Positions 35,844 through 45,251 of a DNA stretch of 64,000 nt are shown here, one piece after another (the first letter of the stretch is position 1; each line of letters begins with the position of its first letter). The translations under genes were made by a program, and so were the position numbers. This stretch comes from Salinisphaera orenii subsp. halophila YIM 95161 (GTDB lineage Bacteria; Pseudomonadota; Gammaproteobacteria; Nevskiales; Salinisphaeraceae). The DNA lies in contig NZ_AYKF01000024.1 of the NCBI RefSeq assembly GCF_003732545.1, forward strand, positions 1-64,000. Reading direction: 5' to 3'. The notes under the pieces were generated by a model, which had not been told where the DNA came from, made no database searches, and saw only the letters and a program-made list of their open reading frames with translations.

Positions 35844-37175
35844 TCAGCCGTTCCTCTCGAAGACCGCCATCGATTCGATGTGCGCGGTATGCGGAAACAT
35901 GTCCATGACGCCGGCGTGCGTCAATCGGTAGCCGTACCGATGCACGAGCTCGCCCGCATCCCGGGCCAGGGTGGCCGGATGACAGGAACAGTAGACGATG
36001 CGCTTCGCCTCGCTCGCCGCCACCTGCGGGAGCACTTCGGCCGCACCGGAGCGCGGCGGGTCGATCAGCACCTTGTCGATGGGCGGCTGCGCCCAGGACG
36101 GCGATGCCTCGGGCTCGAACAGATTGGCGACATGGGCCTCAATGTTGTCCACGCCGTTGGCCCCTGCGTTGACCCGCGCGCGCTCGACCAGGCCGGCCTC
36201 GCCTTCGACGGTGACCACGCGCGCGGCCCGCCGCGCCAGCGGGACCGAGAAGTTGCCGAGACCGGCGAACAGCTCGAGCACGGTCTCGTCGGCCTGCACA
36301 TCGAGCCGCGCCAATGCCTGATCAACCATGCGGGCGTTGATCCCGGCGTGGATCTGGACGAAGTCGTTGGGCTGGAAATACAGCCGCGCATCATGCGCCG
36401 GCAGCGTGTAATAGAGCGCCGGCGCGTCAGCCGACAGCGGCGCGATCGTGTCCTCGTTGCCGGGCTGCAGATAGATCGAGAAGCCGTGCTCGGCGCCGAA
36501 CGTCGCCAACCGCTCGCGATCGGCCACCGTGGGCGCATCGAGCACCCGAAAGACCAGCGCGATGGCGTTGTCACCGGCCGCGACCTCGATCTGCGGGATG
36601 CGCTCGCGGACCGACAGCTCGTCGATCAGGTGCGCGAGGGCCACCAGCCGCGTGCCGACCGGCTCGACCAGCACCTCGCAGCGCTGCAGAACCGCGATGA
36701 ACGGCGCGCCGCGCTCGCGGAATCCGACCAGCGTGCCGCCCTTCTTGGGCACGTGCTTCACGCCCAGCCGGGCCCGGCGCCGATAATGCCAGCGCTCGGC
36801 GACCAGCGGCGCCAGGGTCGCATCGGGCTCGACCTTGCCGATGCGCGCCAACGCCTGCATCAGCTGGTCCTGCTTGAACGCGAGCTGGGCCTCCTCGCCG
36901 GCGTGCTGCAGGGCACAGCCCCCGCAGACGCCGAAATGGGCGCAGCGCGGGGTGACCCGATCCGCGGAGGCCGACAGCAGCGTCTCCAGCGCGGCCTCCT
37001 CGTAGTCGCGTTTCTGCCGGGTCGGGCGATAGAGTGCGCGCTCGCCCGGCAGCGTGTCAGCCACGAAAACCGCCTTGCCGTCGACATGGCCCACGCCGCG
37101 GGCATTGCTGGCCAGATCGACGATGTCGGCGATGTTGCGCTCGACCGGACGGCCGCGCCGGCGCCGTCGACTCAT
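35844..37175 (-). CDS. rlmD: 23S rRNA (uracil-1939-C5)-methyltransferase RlmD
   Basis: A 443-residue SAM-dependent RNA m5U methyltransferase. An N-terminal TRAM domain (about 10-65) is followed by the iron-sulfur cluster cysteines C..FGVCGGC, and a C-terminal Rossmann domain with LELFAGLGNFS, the DPPRSG motif and catalytic Cys in YCSCHPATLARD. The ATG at 37175 gives the standard start (MSRRRRRGR) and overlaps the stop of the exonuclease-like gene by 4 bp. RlmC or TrmA are less likely given the TRAM domain, cluster and length. Confidence 0.95.
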   Translation of the reverse strand: MSRRRRRGRPVERNIADIVDLASNARGVGHVDGKAVFVADTLPGERALYRPTRQKRDYEEAALETLLSASADRVTPRCAHFGVCGGCALQHAGEEAQLAFKQDQLMQALARIGKVEPDATLAPLVAERWHYRRRARLGVKHVPKKGGTLVGFRERGAPFIAVLQRCEVLVEPVGTRLVALAHLIDELSVRERIPQIEVAAGDNAIALVFRVLDAPTVADRERLATFGAEHGFSIYLQPGNEDTIAPLSADAPALYYTLPAHDARLYFQPNDFVQIHAGINARMVDQALARLDVQADETVLELFAGLGNFSVPLARRAARVVTVEGEAGLVERARVNAGANGVDNIEAHVANLFEPEASPSWAQPPIDKVLIDPPRSGAAEVLPQVAASEAKRIVYCSCHPATLARDAGELVHRYGYRLTHAGVMDMFPHTAHIESMAVFERNG

Positions 37176-37795
37176 GCCGCGCCCTCCGCCGGCCACGCCG
37201 CCTCTCGCTGATGGCGCTCCTCCGGGCTCATGCGGCCGCGGGCGACCTGCAGACGCAGCCAGAGCCGGTAGCGCCCTTCCGCGCGCGCGGCCGGCCCACG
37301 ATCGGCCATTGCGCCGACACCGAGCAACTCGTGGTATTCGAGCTCTGCGTCCGGCTCGGCCTCGGCCGTCGGGAAGCCCAGCGCATCGGCGAGGCCGAGA
37401 AATCCGTCCGGACACCAGCCCTCCGGCAGCGGCAGATCGTGCATCAGGGCCCGCGCGGCCAGCAGCTGCAGGTCCGCAGCGCACCAGGCCACGGCCTCCG
37501 CGCCCGGGTCCGGCCAGGCCGCGAACAGACGGCGCAACCGCGTGGCCTCGTCCACGCCGGCATCGGCGTCGACGTCCAGCCGGCGGATCGCCCGCCCCGA
37601 ATCGATCACCGCAGCGAGCCCACGCACCGCGCGCAGATGCGGCGGCCACGCGATACGTCCGGTGCGCTGCAGACGCACCTGCTCGAAGGCGCTGGTCAGG
37701 TCGGCGTCGTCGAGCCGCTCGTAGTCGCCCAGCCGGCGCGCCGCGCCGACATCGAGACCCGTGTCCAGCGCCAGCGCCACCACGCCGACGGTCAC
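37172..37795 (-). CDS. degenerate PolB-type 3'-5' exonuclease-like protein
   Basis: A 207-residue protein whose residues 1-64, about 102-123 and about 171-200 align well, by eye, with the predicted 3'-5' exonucleases related to the PolB exonuclease domain (DNA_pol_B_exo2), which also occur next to rlmD and cysM. The Exo I signature DIET has become ALDT (residues 9-12), the Exo II Asp is kept (D108 in AADLQLL), and the Exo III Asp before the RYRLWLRLQVARG helix is missing. About 50 residues that normally hold the HxDLMD region are also gone. It is probably catalytically inactive while keeping the fold. It overlaps cysM and rlmD by 4 bp each, so the frame is under translational constraint. Confidence 0.6.
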   Translation of the reverse strand: MTVGVVALALDTGLDVGAARRLGDYERLDDADLTSAFEQVRLQRTGRIAWPPHLRAVRGLAAVIDSGRAIRRLDVDADAGVDEATRLRRLFAAWPDPGAEAVAWCAADLQLLAARALMHDLPLPEGWCPDGFLGLADALGFPTAEAEPDAELEYHELLGVGAMADRGPAARAEGRYRLWLRLQVARGRMSPEERHQREAAWPAEGAA

Positions 37796-38700
37796 GGCTT
37801 GTCGTACACGCCGGTGGACAGGTAGCGATCGCCGCGGTCGCAGATGATCATGGCGATGGTCGCGTTCTCGACCTCGCGGGCCAGGGACAGCGCCGCGAAC
37901 GCACTGCCGCCGGAGGACGGGCCGGCGAATATGCCCTCCTCGCGCGCCATTCGCTTCATCGTGGCTTCGGCATCGGCCTGTTCGACGTTGATGACCCGAT
38001 CGACCCGCTCGGGCTCGAAGATCTTCGGCAGGTACTCCTCGGGCCAGCGCCGGATGCCGGGAATCTTGGATTCCCCGGCCGGCTGCACGCCGATGATCTG
38101 GGTGTCGGGATTCTGCTCCTTGAGATAGCGAGAGCAGCCCATGATCGTGCCGGTCGTGCCCATGGTGGCCACGAAATGGGTGATCTCGCCGCCGGTGGCC
38201 TGCCAGAGCTCGGGGCCGGTGGTCTCGTAGTGCGCGCGCGGATTGTCGGGATTGGCGAACTGGTCCAGCACCACCCCCTCACCGTCGGCGTGCATGCGCG
38301 CAGCGAGATCACGGGCGCCCTCCATGCCCTCGGACTCGGAGACCGAGACGATCTCCGCGCCGTAGGCACGCATGGACGCGCGTCGCTCCTCGCTCATGTT
38401 CTCGGGCATGATCAACTTCATCCGGAAGCCCTGCATGGCCGCCACCATCGCCAACGCGATGCCGGTATTGCCGCTGGTCGCCTCGATGAGCGTATCGCCC
38501 GGGCGGATGTCGCCGCGTTCGGCGGCACGCCGGATCATGCTGTAGGCCGGTCGGTCCTTGACCGAGCCCGCGGGGTTGTCGCCTTCGAGCTTGGCCAGCA
38601 GCGTGTTCGAGGCATTACTGCCATAGCCTTCGGGCAGGCGCTGCAAACGCGTGAGCGCGGAATTGCCGACGAAGTGATCGAGCGTGGGATAGTCTTTCAT
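37792..38700 (-). CDS. cysM: cysteine synthase B
   Basis: A 302-residue PLP-dependent O-acetylserine sulfhydrylase. PLP-binding Lys48 lies in NPAGSVKDRPA, and the phosphate-binding loop is EATSGNTGIAL. The variant with Arg/Tyr-rich active site and the MGTTGT segment match CysM more than CysK. CysM can use thiosulfate as well as sulfide. It is the first gene of the nine-gene leftward operon, 27 bp after pdxJ, so it may also be reached by read-through from pdxJ. Confidence 0.94.
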   Translation of the reverse strand: MKDYPTLDHFVGNSALTRLQRLPEGYGSNASNTLLAKLEGDNPAGSVKDRPAYSMIRRAAERGDIRPGDTLIEATSGNTGIALAMVAAMQGFRMKLIMPENMSEERRASMRAYGAEIVSVSESEGMEGARDLAARMHADGEGVVLDQFANPDNPRAHYETTGPELWQATGGEITHFVATMGTTGTIMGCSRYLKEQNPDTQIIGVQPAGESKIPGIRRWPEEYLPKIFEPERVDRVINVEQADAEATMKRMAREEGIFAGPSSGGSAFAALSLAREVENATIAMIICDRGDRYLSTGVYDKP

Positions 38701-38727
38701 GGCGCGATTCTAGCAGCGCACCCGCGC

Positions 38728-39492
38728 TCAGCGCAGTGCCCGACGGCCGGTATCCATGGCCGCCCGCATCTCGCGCACGGCCTCGGACAGGCCCACGAAC
38801 ACCGCGCGCGCGACGATGGCGTGACCGATGTTGAGTTCAACGATTTCGCCGATCGCCGCGATCGCCTCCACGTTGTCGACGTGCAACCCGTGCCCGGCGT
38901 GGACCTCCATGCCGAGCCCGGCGGCGTGTTGCGCCGCGGTGGCGATACGGCGGCGCTGATCGTCGCGCTCGGCCGTGCCGCGGGCATCGGCGTAGGCGCC
39001 GGTGTGCAGTTCGATGTGGCGGGCCCCGGCCGCGGCAGCCGCCTCGATCTGACGTGAATCGGGGTCGATGAACAGCGCCGCTCGGATGCCGGCGGTATGC
39101 AGTCGCCCGAGCGCCTCGGCCACGGCACCGACCTGACCGGCGATGTCCAGCCCGCCCTCGGTGGTCAGTTCGGCCCGCCGCTCGGGCACGAGACAGCAGT
39201 CGCGCGGATGGCCGCGCACGGCGATCTCGAGCATCTCGGCGGTCATCGCCATCTCCAGGTTGACCGCGATGTCGGTACCCTGCAGCAGCGCCTCGACGTC
39301 GGCGTCCTGAATGTGGCGACGGTCCTCCCGCAGATGGACGGTGATGCTGTCCGCACCGGCGGCCACGGCCTGACGCGCGGCCTGCACCACATCGGGATAG
39401 ACCGTGCCGCGCGCCTGCCGCAGGGTGGCGACATGGTCGACGTTGACGCCCAGCCGCAGGGGCTTGGTTGACGTTCGGGTGCTTGCGTTCAA
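38728..39492 (-). CDS. pdxJ: pyridoxine 5'-phosphate synthase PdxJ
   Basis: A 254-residue TIM-barrel enzyme that condenses 1-deoxyxylulose 5-phosphate with 3-amino-2-oxopropyl phosphate to give PNP, the last de novo vitamin B6 step. Signatures are [26 protein letters not shown], the [17 protein letters not shown] segment and GHGLHVDN. It overlaps the recO stop by 4 bp; recO-pdxJ is a conserved gammaproteobacterial pair. The adjacent cysM product needs PLP, which may be coincidence. Confidence 0.96.
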   Translation of the reverse strand: MNASTRTSTKPLRLGVNVDHVATLRQARGTVYPDVVQAARQAVAAGADSITVHLREDRRHIQDADVEALLQGTDIAVNLEMAMTAEMLEIAVRGHPRDCCLVPERRAELTTEGGLDIAGQVGAVAEALGRLHTAGIRAALFIDPDSRQIEAAAAAGARHIELHTGAYADARGTAERDDQRRRIATAAQHAAGLGMEVHAGHGLHVDNVEAIAAIGEIVELNIGHAIVARAVFVGLSEAVREMRAAMDTGRRALR

Positions 39493-40244
39493 GTCGGGTC
39501 TCCCCTGGCGGTTCGTTGGGTGTCGGTGCCGGCGGCGAACTGCTGCATCGCCTGGAGCGTGGCCACGGACTTCAGCGGCCGGCCGCCCAGATGCGGCGCG
39601 ATCGCGGCCTGCATGAGGTCGCGCGCCGCGCGCACGTCGGCGCGGCTGTCGAAGCGCCCGGCGGCCAGCCCGCGCAGGGCGTCACCGGCGATCTGGACCT
39701 CGCCGGGCCCAGGCGCGCCGCGGGCCTGCCGCAGGCCGGTATCGGGATGATAGAGATAGCGCCCGCCCGCGACCACCGCCGTGTCGTCGTCGCTGGTGGC
39801 CTCCAGCGAGATGCCGTAGCCGAGCACGTCGAGCAGATCGCGCTCGAAGAATCGCAGCGCGACGATCGCCGGCGCTCCCGCGTCGAGTCCGTCGAGCAGC
39901 GCGATCAGGCTGTCGTAGAGCGGCGGATGCGGATCGTCACGCGCCAGCAGGCGCATGATCAGCTCGCTGGCGTAGAAGCCGCCCATCAGCGCGTGACCGC
40001 TCAGGCGGTAGCGCCGCGGCGCGTCCACGTCGGTCAGCGTATGCAGTTCGCCCCGGCCGGTCCAGGACAGGGCGAGACCGGTCAGCGGCTCCAGCACCCC
40101 CTGCCAGCGCGACTTCGGGCGCCGCGCCCCCTTGGCCAGCAGCCCGATCCGGCCGTGCTCGCGGGCGAAGGCCTCGACCAGCACGCTGGTATCGCGCCAG
40201 GCGCGGCGGTGCAGGATCAGTGCCGGGGCGAGTTCGACGCGCAT
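39489..40244 (-). CDS. recO: DNA repair protein RecO
   Basis: A 251-residue recombination mediator that helps RecR load RecA on SSB-coated DNA. An N-terminal OB fold ([37 protein letters not shown]) is followed by a helical C-terminal domain ([13 protein letters not shown]). Start ATG at 40244 matches the family N-terminus. It overlaps pdxJ by 4 bp. About 275 bp separate it from era, where close linkage is usual; no convincing gene fills the gap. Confidence 0.94.
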   Translation of the reverse strand: MRVELAPALILHRRAWRDTSVLVEAFAREHGRIGLLAKGARRPKSRWQGVLEPLTGLALSWTGRGELHTLTDVDAPRRYRLSGHALMGGFYASELIMRLLARDDPHPPLYDSLIALLDGLDAGAPAIVALRFFERDLLDVLGYGISLEATSDDDTAVVAGGRYLYHPDTGLRQARGAPGPGEVQIAGDALRGLAAGRFDSRADVRAARDLMQAAIAPHLGGRPLKSVATLQAMQQFAAGTDTQRTARGDPT

Positions 40245-40519
40245 AGCGCTGACATCGGCGACGGGGGCATCACATCTGCGAGCACGCGATCGGCCGACGG
40301 CGCACCGTCCCACGGCCCGGCGGCGGCCGGCACGGGCTCGGGGCCAGGTCCGACCGGATCCCGCAATCCGCGCTGCGGGCGCGATTCGAGCGAGGCGTTG
40401 ACGAGTGGAATCGGACGCTGCGGACGTTCGAAACGCATGGTGACGCGCGTGGGACAGACCGTGAGAAACGGGGCCCAGGCGCGGCAGCCCGGTCGGCCGG
40501 TTTCGGCAAGCACGAGTGG

Positions 40520-41413
40520 CTAGTGGCCGAGATCGCGCACGCTGGCCTCGGAATCGATCCAGTTCTCGCGCACCTTGACCCAGAGCCGCAGATCGACCCG
40601 CGTATCCAGCCGCGAAACCAGATCCAGCCGCGCCGCCCGGCCGATCTTCTTGAGCATCTGGCCACCGCGACCGATCACCATCGCCTTGTGGTTCTCACGC
40701 GAGACCCAGATACAGGCGTGGATCTCGATTGGGACGTCGCTGCTGTCGAAGCGCTCGATCTCGACCGCGGCCGAATACGGCAGCTCCTGCTGCAAAAACA
40801 GCGTGAGTTTCTCGCGCACGGTCTCGGCGGCGATGAAGCGCAGATTGCGGTCGGTATACTCGTCGTCGGGAAACAGAAACGGGCCCGCCGGCATGCGGGT
40901 TCCGCACTCGGCGATGATAGCGTCCAGATTGCGACCCTTCTGCGCGGATATCGGCGCCACGAAGGCGAATTGGCGCTTCTCGCTGACCGACTGTATGAAA
41001 GGCAGCAGCTCGGTCTTGTCCGCGACCCGGTCGACCTTGTTGATGACCAGCCCCACCGGCGCCTCGACCCGCGCCAGCCGCGCGAGCGCCGCGGCATCCT
41101 CGTCGCGCCAGCGGCCCGCCTCGACCATGAAGAGCACGAGATCGATGCCCGCGAGGCTGGCCACCGCAGTCTCGTTGAGCACGCGATTGAGCGCGCTCTT
41201 GGCGGTCGTGTGCAGGCCCGGCGTGTCGACCAGCGCGATCTGCAGATCCTCGCGCGTATAAACGCCGATGATGCGATGACGGGTGGTTTGCGGCTTGGGG
41301 GTGACGATGCTCACCTTCTCGCCCACCAGCGCGTTGACCAGTGTGGACTTGCCCACGTTGGGCCGGCCCACGAGGGCGACCATGCCGCTGCGTGTATCTC
41401 GGGTCTCGCTCAT
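40520..41413 (-). CDS. era: GTPase Era
   Basis: A 297-residue essential GTPase that binds the 3' end of 16S rRNA during 30S maturation. G motifs are intact: G1 GRPNVGKST, G3 DTPGLH, G4 NKVD, and the C-terminal KH domain includes GRGGQMLKKIGRAAR. The ATG at 41413 overlaps the rnc stop by 4 bp (ATGA), the classical rnc-era coupling. Confidence 0.97.
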   Translation of the reverse strand: MSETRDTRSGMVALVGRPNVGKSTLVNALVGEKVSIVTPKPQTTRHRIIGVYTREDLQIALVDTPGLHTTAKSALNRVLNETAVASLAGIDLVLFMVEAGRWRDEDAAALARLARVEAPVGLVINKVDRVADKTELLPFIQSVSEKRQFAFVAPISAQKGRNLDAIIAECGTRMPAGPFLFPDDEYTDRNLRFIAAETVREKLTLFLQQELPYSAAVEIERFDSSDVPIEIHACIWVSRENHKAMVIGRGGQMLKKIGRAARLDLVSRLDTRVDLRLWVKVRENWIDSEASVRDLGH

Positions 41414-42108
41414 TGATCGTCCGCGTGAAGTCGTTCGAGCATACGCCGGGCCGCGTCCTGTTCGGCCTTGCGGCGGCCGCCGCCCTCGCCGTCCACCGTG
41501 TCTCCGGTGTCGGCGAGATGGCAGCGTGCCACGAAGTGCTGACAGTGGTCGGCGCCGGTGACGCTCACCAGGGTGTATTCCGGCCGCTCGCGGGCGCGCG
41601 CCTGCAGCCACTCCTGCAGCCGGGTCTTGGCATCCTTGAGGCTGTCGGCGCTGGGCAGCGCGGCCAGGCGGCTGGCGTACAGCGCGTGCACGACCGTCTG
41701 GGCGGCGGCGAAACCGCCGTCGCAGTAGATCGCGCCCAGCACGGCCTCGACGCCGTCGGCCAGGATCGAGGCCCGCCGACGGCTGCCGTCGCGGTTCTCG
41801 CCCGGGCCCAGTACCAGCGCCTCGCCCAGATCGATCTCCTCGGCGATCGCGGCGAGCGTGCGTTCGCGCACCAGCGCGGCGCGCAGCCGCGACAGATCAC
41901 CCTCCGGCGCCTCGGGGCAGCGCTCGAACAGCGCCGCCGCGATGACGAAGTTGAGCACGCCGTCGCCGAGGAATTCCAGCCTCTCGTTGTGATCGGAGGC
42001 CGCGCTCCGATGGGTGAGCGCGCGCGCGAGCAGCGCCGGACGCTCGAACGCGTAGTCCAGCCGGCGTTCCAGCCGGCCACCGGCGTCGCGCGGCGCGCTA
42101 GCGCTCAT
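41410..42108 (-). CDS. rnc: ribonuclease III
   Basis: A 232-residue dsRNA endonuclease for rRNA processing. The signature NERLEFLGDGVLN (usually ...GDSVL) carries the catalytic Glu/Asp, the second acidic site is in DGVEAVLGAIY, and a C-terminal dsRNA-binding domain spans about 155-228. ATG at 42108 is chosen; a GTG two codons upstream (42114) is possible. It begins inside the end of the DUF4845 gene (11-bp overlap) and overlaps era. Confidence 0.95.
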   Translation of the reverse strand: MSASAPRDAGGRLERRLDYAFERPALLARALTHRSAASDHNERLEFLGDGVLNFVIAAALFERCPEAPEGDLSRLRAALVRERTLAAIAEEIDLGEALVLGPGENRDGSRRRASILADGVEAVLGAIYCDGGFAAAQTVVHALYASRLAALPSADSLKDAKTRLQEWLQARARERPEYTLVSVTGADHCQHFVARCHLADTGDTVDGEGGGRRKAEQDAARRMLERLHADDQ

Positions 42109-42511
42109 CGCCACCGGCCAGCATGGCGCTTTCCTCGAACGAATAGACCAGCGACAGATTGAGCAGCATCGGCCGGCGCACTTCGTAGCTCAGCGAGATC
42201 CGGCGGCCGTCGCCGGCCCGCTCCACGGCTACATCGCGGCCGCTGAGGTTGTCGACATAGCCGGCGTCGAAGCGGCGCTGGACGGCCTGCTGGATCTCGC
42301 CGGCGCTGGCCCGACGCAGATCGGGGTCGTCGGCGACCGCCTGCAGCGTGGTGCGCACGTCGTAGGCGTTGAGATACACGGGCACGCTCTTGATCGCCAC
42401 CAGCGCGATCAGGCCGAGCGTGATCAGCACATAGAGCAATCCCCAGATGGTGATGCCGCGCTGAGCGCGGCGGTTCCGCATGCGTGTCGCTCGCTGCACT
42501 TCGCCTCGCAT
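42098..42511 (-). CDS. DUF4845 small membrane protein
   Basis: A 137-residue protein with one N-terminal transmembrane helix (ITIWGLLYVLITLGLIALVA, about 20-40) and a periplasmic domain with VKSVPVYLNAYDV-type start and RRFDAGYVDNL. It matches the DUF4845 family, which regularly sits between lepB and rnc in Pseudomonas and relatives. No function is known. The RNQRG-like segment before the helix recalls prepilin leaders (RRAQRGITIWGLL), but a conserved Glu at +5 is lacking. It ends inside the rnc start. Confidence 0.8.
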   Translation of the reverse strand: MRGEVQRATRMRNRRAQRGITIWGLLYVLITLGLIALVAIKSVPVYLNAYDVRTTLQAVADDPDLRRASAGEIQQAVQRRFDAGYVDNLSGRDVAVERAGDGRRISLSYEVRRPMLLNLSLVYSFEESAMLAGGDER

Positions 42512-42532
42512 TCCCGCTCGTCCCCGTCGCCG

Positions 42533-43312
42533 CTAGTGAAGAATATGGCCGATGCGCGAAAAGCGCACATCGAAATCGTCGAAATCGATGCTCATCCAAG
42601 TCATGAACGCCTTGCCGACGAGATGGTCCTCGGGCACGAAGCCCCAGACGCGCGAGTCGGCGCTGTTGTCGCGGTTGTCGCCCATGACGAAATAATGTCC
42701 TTCAGGCACGGTCACGCTTACATTCGGGCCGTTACGTCCGACCACCTGCAGCACCGGATGATCGGTGCCACCCGGCAGCTGCTCGATAAAACGCAGCATA
42801 CGGGCGTTGGCGTCGGCGTCGGGACCGTCGTAGACGCCCCGCTCGGCCAGCGGCACGCGTTCGCCGTTCAGGTAGAGATGCTCGTCGCGATAGGCGACGC
42901 GGTCGCCCGGCAGCCCGATCACACGCTTGATGTAGTCCTTGGTCGGGTCCGGCGGGTAACGAAAGACGACGATGTCGCCGCGTTCCGGTTCGCCCAGATC
43001 GAGAAACTTGGTGTGAAAGACCGGCGCACGCAGGCCGTAGCTGAACTTGTTGACCAGCACGAAGTCGCCGACCAGCAGCGTCGGCACCATTGAGCGTGAG
43101 GGAATCCGGAACGGCTCGAACACGAACGCGCGCAGCACCAGCACCGCGAGCAGCACGGGAAAGAACGAACGCGCGAACTCGATCGCCCAATTGGCATCCA
43201 CGCCGGCCGCACGCCGTCGTGCGAGCACGAGTCGATCGATCAGCCAGATCACGCCGGTCAGCACGGTGGCCAGCGCGAGCCAGGCCTCGAAGTCGAGATG
43301 TACGGTGTTCAT
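42533..43312 (-). CDS. lepB: signal peptidase I
   Basis: A 259-residue inner-membrane serine/lysine protease that removes signal peptides from exported proteins. Two N-terminal transmembrane segments (about 11-30 and 47-66) anchor it. Nucleophile Ser74 lies in PSRSMVPTLLVGD, general base Lys129 in DYIKRVIGLPGD, and the C-terminal GDNRDNSADSR box is intact. It is 24 bp downstream of lepA and 21 bp upstream of DUF4845 in a lepA-lepB-DUF4845-rnc-era order. Confidence 0.97.
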   Translation of the reverse strand: MNTVHLDFEAWLALATVLTGVIWLIDRLVLARRRAAGVDANWAIEFARSFFPVLLAVLVLRAFVFEPFRIPSRSMVPTLLVGDFVLVNKFSYGLRAPVFHTKFLDLGEPERGDIVVFRYPPDPTKDYIKRVIGLPGDRVAYRDEHLYLNGERVPLAERGVYDGPDADANARMLRFIEQLPGGTDHPVLQVVGRNGPNVSVTVPEGHYFVMGDNRDNSADSRVWGFVPEDHLVGKAFMTWMSIDFDDFDVRFSRIGHILH

Positions 43313-43336
43313 GGGCAGTTCGCGGCGGCGCCGGGC

Positions 43337-45136
43337 CTAGTCGGAATCGTCGGTCGACAGCACCGCGAGGAAGGCCTCCTGCGGTATCTCCACGCTCCCG
43401 AGCTGTTTCATCCGGCGCTTGCCTTCCTTCTGTTTTTCCAGCAACTTGCGTTTGCGCGAGACGTCGCCGCCGTAGCATTTGGCCGTGACGTTCTTGCGCA
43501 TGGCCTTGACCGTGGACCGGGCGATGATGCGGGTGCCGATGGTCGCCTGGATGGCGACGTCGAACATCTGCCGCGGAACGATGTTCTTGAGCTTCTCGAC
43601 CAGCGCCTTGCCGCGCTCGTAGGCGCGGTCGCGGTGCACGATGTGGGCCAGCGCATCGACCGCGTCGCCGTTGATGAGCACGTCCAGGCGCACGAGCTTG
43701 GCCGCCTGGAAACGGGCGAAATCGTATTCGAACGACGCGAAGCCGCGCGAGACCGACTTCAGGCGGTCGAAGAAGTCGAGCACCACCTCCGACAGCGGCA
43801 GCTCGAAGCTCATGGACACCGAATTGCCCATGTAGCTCATGTCCTTCTGCACGCCGCGCTTTTCCATGCACAGCTGCATGACAGGGCCGACGAAATCGTT
43901 GGGCATGAGGATCGAGGCGTGGATGATCGGCTCACGTATCTCCTCGATGTCACCCGGATCGGGCAGCGCCTGCGGGTTGCTGATCGACAGCACCTCCCCG
44001 CCGGTCGTCAGCACTTCATAGATCACGGTGGGCGCGGTCGTGATCAGGTCGAGGTTGTATTCGCGCTCCAGGCGCTCCTGCACGATCTCCATGTGGAGCA
44101 TGCCCAGAAAGCCGATACGGAAGCCGAAACCCAGGGCGGCCGACGTCTCGGGCTCGTAGTTGAGCGAGGAGTCGTTGAGCCGCAGCTTGGCCAGCGCGTC
44201 ACGGAAGTCCTCGTAGTCGTCGGAATTGACGGTGTAGACCCCGGCGAAGACCCGCGGCTGGATCTGGCGAAAGCCGGGCAGACGCGCCTCGCAGGGGGCA
44301 TGCGCGTGGGTCAGCGTGTCACCCACGGGCGCGCCGTCGATGTCCTTGATGCCGGCGATGACGTAGCCGACCTCGCCCACCTCGAGCGCCTTGCGCGGCG
44401 TCTTCTTGGGCGTGAAGATGCCGACGTCGTCGACCTCGTACTCGCGCTCGGTGGCCAGCACCTTGATGCGGTCGCGCGGGGTCATGCGACCGTTGACGAT
44501 ACGCACCAGCGAGACCACGCCCAGATAGTTGTCGAACCAGGAGTCCACGATCAGCGCCTGCAGCGGCGCGTCGGCACTGCCGACCGGCGGCGGAATGCGC
44601 CGGATGATCGCCTCCAGCACGTCGGTGACGCCCTCGCCGGACTTCGCGGAGACCAGCAGCCGGTCGGTCGCGTCCAGGCCGATCACATCCTCGATCTGCT
44701 GGGAGACGCCGTCGGGATCGGAGGCCGGCAGATCGATCTTGTTGAGCACCGGCACGATCTCGAGATCCTGCTCGATGGCGGTGTAGCAGTTGGCCACACT
44801 CTGGGCTTCGACGCCCTGCGAGGCGTCCACCACCAGCAGGGCGCCCTCGCAGGCCGCCAGGGAGCGCGAGACCTCGTAGGAGAAGTCGACGTGGCCCGGC
44901 GTGTCGATGAAGTTGAGCTTGTAGGTCTCGCCGTCGGCGGCCTGATAGTCCAGCGTGACCGCCTGCGCCTTGATGGTGATGCCGCGCTCACGCTCTAGAT
45001 CCATCGAATCGAGGACCTGCTCGGCCATCTCCCGCTCGGTCAGGCCACGACAGGCCTGGATGAAGCGATCGGCGAGCGTCGACTTGCCGTGATCGATATG
45101 GGCGATGATCGAGAAGTTGCGGATGCGTGACTGCAT
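43337..45136 (-). CDS. lepA: elongation factor 4 (LepA)
   Basis: A 599-residue translational GTPase that assists ribosome function and initiation under stress. G1 is [15 protein letters not shown]3 DTPGH, G4 NKID; domains II, III, V and the LepA-specific C-terminal domain (with basic [16 protein letters not shown] near the end) follow. Length equals the usual 598-600. It is first in the lepA-lepB-rnc-era block and lies about 115 bp downstream of mucD, separated by a terminator. Confidence 0.97.
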   Translation of the reverse strand: MQSRIRNFSIIAHIDHGKSTLADRFIQACRGLTEREMAEQVLDSMDLERERGITIKAQAVTLDYQAADGETYKLNFIDTPGHVDFSYEVSRSLAACEGALLVVDASQGVEAQSVANCYTAIEQDLEIVPVLNKIDLPASDPDGVSQQIEDVIGLDATDRLLVSAKSGEGVTDVLEAIIRRIPPPVGSADAPLQALIVDSWFDNYLGVVSLVRIVNGRMTPRDRIKVLATEREYEVDDVGIFTPKKTPRKALEVGEVGYVIAGIKDIDGAPVGDTLTHAHAPCEARLPGFRQIQPRVFAGVYTVNSDDYEDFRDALAKLRLNDSSLNYEPETSAALGFGFRIGFLGMLHMEIVQERLEREYNLDLITTAPTVIYEVLTTGGEVLSISNPQALPDPGDIEEIREPIIHASILMPNDFVGPVMQLCMEKRGVQKDMSYMGNSVSMSFELPLSEVVLDFFDRLKSVSRGFASFEYDFARFQAAKLVRLDVLINGDAVDALAHIVHRDRAYERGKALVEKLKNIVPRQMFDVAIQATIGTRIIARSTVKAMRKNVTAKCYGGDVSRKRKLLEKQKEGKRRMKQLGSVEIPQEAFLAVLSTDDSD

Positions 45137-45161
45137 GAACGGTCCGGCGCGGCAATTAAGC

Positions 45162-45195
45162 CCAAAACAATCGCCCCGGCAGGCGCCGGGGCGAT
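45162..45195 (-). terminator. intrinsic terminator of the rpoE-mucD operon
   Basis: On the minus strand an 11-bp perfect stem (ATCGCCCCGGC with GCCGGGGCGAT, 45185-45195 and 45170-45180) and a 4-nt loop are followed by a T-rich run (TGTTTTGG). It lies 56 bp after the mucD stop, upstream of lepA. Confidence 0.75.
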
Positions 45196-45251
45196 ACGAT
45201 GAAGCGTCGTAGTATACGCCGAGGCCCGCCGCAGTTTCAGCGGCGGCGCCC

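Noticed and set aside
40217-40438. A 73-codon frame (MRFERPQRPIPLV...) in the recO-era gap
   Set aside because: It overlaps the recO start, is Pro/Ala-rich with a weaker GC bias in third positions than neighbours, and matches nothing I know. It remains a weak possibility.
42098-42511. DUF4845 protein as a type IV prepilin
   Set aside because: The RG before the hydrophobic helix is suggestive, but Glu at position +5 is missing and its fixed place between lepB and rnc points to DUF4845.
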